Below, in pieces: positions 15,203 through 16,659 of a stretch of 16,659 bases of DNA (positions are counted from its first letter, which is position 1; every line of letters begins with the position of its first letter). Source of the stretch: WHTB01 sp050699035 (GTDB taxonomy: Bacteria; Actinomycetota; Actinomycetes; Propionibacteriales; Nocardioidaceae); the NCBI GenBank assembly GCA_050699035.1, contig JBOHDE010000074.1:1-16659 (forward strand), in the 5' to 3' direction. The translations under genes were made by a program, and so were the position numbers. A model generated the notes under the pieces. That model saw only the letters and a program-made list of their open reading frames with translations, made no database searches and was not told where the DNA came from.

Positions 15203-16108
15203 GTGTCGGTGGTCGTCACGGGGTCCGCGGGGTTCGTCGGCCGGGTGCTCGTCGACCGGCTGGCGGGTGCCGGTCACCGGGTCGTGGCCGTCGACCGGCG
15301 GCCCCACTCGGCGCCGTCCGGGGTGACCGTGCTGACCGCCGACCTGCTCGATGCCGACAGCCGCGTCGAGACCGCGCTGCGCGAGGCCGACGCCGTGATC
15401 CATCTCGCCGGCTGCCCCGGGGTGCGCGAGGCCGGACCCGGCGTCGAGGCCCGCCGTCGACGCGACAACGTCGCCGCCACCGCCCGGCTGACCCGGCTGG
15501 TTCCCGCTCACGTACCCCTCGTGGTGGCGTCGTCCTCGAGCGTGTACGGCGGCGTGCGCCACGGGCGGGCCTGCCGGGAGAGCGACCCGGTTCGGCCGAT
15601 CGGTGGGTACGCCCGCAGCAAGTGGTGCGTCGAACGGCTCTGCGCCGAGCGGGCCGACGTCGGCGGCCAGGTCCTGGTGGTCCGGCCGTTCACCGTCGTC
15701 GGCGAGGGTCAGCGCGCCGACATGGCGCTGTCGCGCTGGGCGGCGCAGGCGCTCGTCCGCCGACCGTTGCGCATCTTCGGGTCGCTGCAGCGCACCCGCG
15801 ACGTCACCTGCGTGCGTGAGGTCGCCCGTGGTCTCGAGGCGCTGGCGCTGTCGGGCGCGACCGGTGTCGTCAACCTCGGCTCGGGTCACCCGCGCACGCT
15901 GGGGGCGATGGTGGACTGCCTCGCCGACGCGCTCGGCGTCGAGGTCGAGGTGCAGGTCGAACCGGCCGCGCCCTACGAGGTCGCCGACACCTGGGCGGAT
16001 CTGACGCGGTTCGCCCGGATCACCGGGTTCACGCCGCAGACCGACCTCGCCGACGTGGTCCGTCGCTTCGTGGCGGCCACCGCGCCCGCGCTGGCGGAGG
16101 CTGGATGA
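15203..16108 (+). CDS. NAD-dependent epimerase/dehydratase (extended SDR)
   Basis: A nucleotide-sugar epimerase/dehydratase-like protein, 301 aa. The Rossmann motif is VTGSAGFVG (5-13), followed by the strand-end acidic residue in AVDRR (29-33), TADLLD (45-50), VIHLAG (65-70), the catalytic serine region SSSSVYGG (110-117), and YARSK (Tyr136, Lys140). The late segment VVNLGSGHPRTLG (222-234) is typical of UDP-sugar epimerases. The start is GTG at 15203 with GAGGGAG (15188-15194) 8 nt upstream. Its promoter probably lies in the iron-box region, giving a leader of under 20 nt. The stop overlaps the next gene's start in ATGA, so both are probably made together. The actual sugar substrate is unknown. 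Confidence 0.9.
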   Translation: MSVVVTGSAGFVGRVLVDRLAGAGHRVVAVDRRPHSAPSGVTVLTADLLDADSRVETALREADAVIHLAGCPGVREAGPGVEARRRRDNVAATARLTRLVPAHVPLVVASSSSVYGGVRHGRACRESDPVRPIGGYARSKWCVERLCAERADVGGQVLVVRPFTVVGEGQRADMALSRWAAQALVRRPLRIFGSLQRTRDVTCVREVARGLEALALSGATGVVNLGSGHPRTLGAMVDCLADALGVEVEVQVEPAAPYEVADTWADLTRFARITGFTPQTDLADVVRRFVAATAPALAEAG

Positions 16109-16659
16109 GCGGCCTGCTGCGGCATCAGGCCTGGCTGCTGCTGCCCGCGCTGGTCGCCCTTGCCGCCGGCGTACTCGGCATCGGCGTGCGAGCGACCGAT
16201 GGAGGACAGGCCGCCGTCGACGAGCCGCAGTACCTGCTCACCGCGTTGTCGTTGTGGGAGGACGGGGACCTCGACATCTCCGACGAGCTGGCGGCCGAGC
16301 GGTGGCGTGCCTACCACCAGGCCGACCTGCCGGTGCAGACCGAGGTGCTGGCCGACGGGTCACAGCTCTCGCCGCACGACCCGCTGCTGCCCACGCTGCT
16401 GGCGGCGCCGGTCGGGGTTGGCGGGTGGGTCGGCGCCAAAGTCGCGATGAGCGTGCTGGCCGCCGCGTGCGCGGCCTTGCTGGCCTGGACGGCGTCCGCG
16501 CGGTTCGGCGTACCGCGGCGGGTCGCGTCGGTGGGATCGGCGCTGGCGTTCGGCTCGCCGCCGCTGGCGGTGTACGCCCAGCAGGTCTACCCCGAGATCC
16601 CGGCGGCACTGGCAACGCTGGTGGGCGTCGCCGCGCTCGCAGCACCCCGGCTGCACCGG
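16105..16659 (+). CDS. GT-C-like integral membrane glycosyltransferase, 5' part only
   Basis: The 185 visible residues run off the window. A first membrane helix (WLLLPALVALAAGVLGIGV, 10-28) is followed by a long extracytoplasmic loop with VDEPQYLLTALSLWEDGDL (38-56), then several hydrophobic segments from about 95 onward. An acidic pair (Asp-Glu) in the first loop close to the membrane is the hallmark of GT-C enzymes that use polyprenyl-phosphate sugars (PMT/GT39-like families), so that is the likely class. It is coupled to the epimerase gene by the ATGA overlap. It could use the lipid-linked sugar made by the divergent GT2 fusion protein. With the C-terminal part missing, an unrelated polytopic membrane protein cannot be excluded. 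Confidence 0.7.
   Translation, partial: MSGLLRHQAWLLLPALVALAAGVLGIGVRATDGGQAAVDEPQYLLTALSLWEDGDLDISDELAAERWRAYHQADLPVQTEVLADGSQLSPHDPLLPTLLAAPVGVGGWVGAKVAMSVLAAACAALLAWTASARFGVPRRVASVGSALAFGSPPLAVYAQQVYPEIPAALATLVGVAALAAPRLHR

Overview
The window is GC-rich and carries a strong actinobacterial signature: a primary sigma factor with a Lys/Ala/Pro-rich N-terminal linker, a DUF4192 protein, a GCS2-family ligase, an actinobacterial-style Pol IV, likely leaderless starts, and both a SigR/SigH-type promoter and a DtxR/IdeR-type iron box. A member of the Propionibacteriales (Nocardioides/Kribbella-like) would fit, but that placement is inference. The layout resembles the sigA-sigB neighbourhood known from mycobacteria and corynebacteria: a group 2 sigma factor leaves the left edge on the minus strand and the principal sigma factor lies about 9 kb away on the plus strand.

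Layout. 1-437 (-): start of a SigB/HrdD-like sigma factor, cut by the window edge, with a GGAAT-N18-GTT promoter. 567-4880 (-): dinB (Pol IV), a TSUP/TauE-type permease and oligopeptidase B, closely spaced and all reading leftward. 4881-5028: divergent control region. 5029-7609 (+): a DUF4192 protein and a GCS2 carboxylate-amine ligase. 7610-8029: a gene-free stretch filled with palindromes and bounded by 19-bp imperfect inverted repeats, so it looks like a small non-autonomous element. 8030-8455 (-): hypothetical protein. 8577-11257 (+): universal stress protein, HhH-GPD DNA glycosylase and the principal sigma factor. 11319-12712 (+): aldo/keto reductase coupled by a TTGA overlap to a hemerythrin protein. 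12709-13467 (-): lipoprotein. 13536-15161 (-): fusion of a flippase-like membrane domain with a GT2 glycosyltransferase. 15203-16659 (+): NAD-dependent epimerase coupled by an ATGA overlap to a GT-C-like membrane protein that runs off the right edge.

Themes. The left and centre are stress and repair functions: alternative sigma factor with an apparent thiol-stress promoter, translesion polymerase, glycosylase, USP, thiol-ligase homologue, AKR and hemerythrin. The right end looks like a small envelope-glycan locus (sugar-nucleotide epimerase, GT-C membrane enzyme, GT2-flippase fusion). Its divergent promoter carries a 15/19 match to the DtxR/IdeR operator overlapping both candidate -10 elements. 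That iron-linked glycan locus, the SigR-type promoter of the sigma gene and the palindrome-rich element are the observations most worth following.
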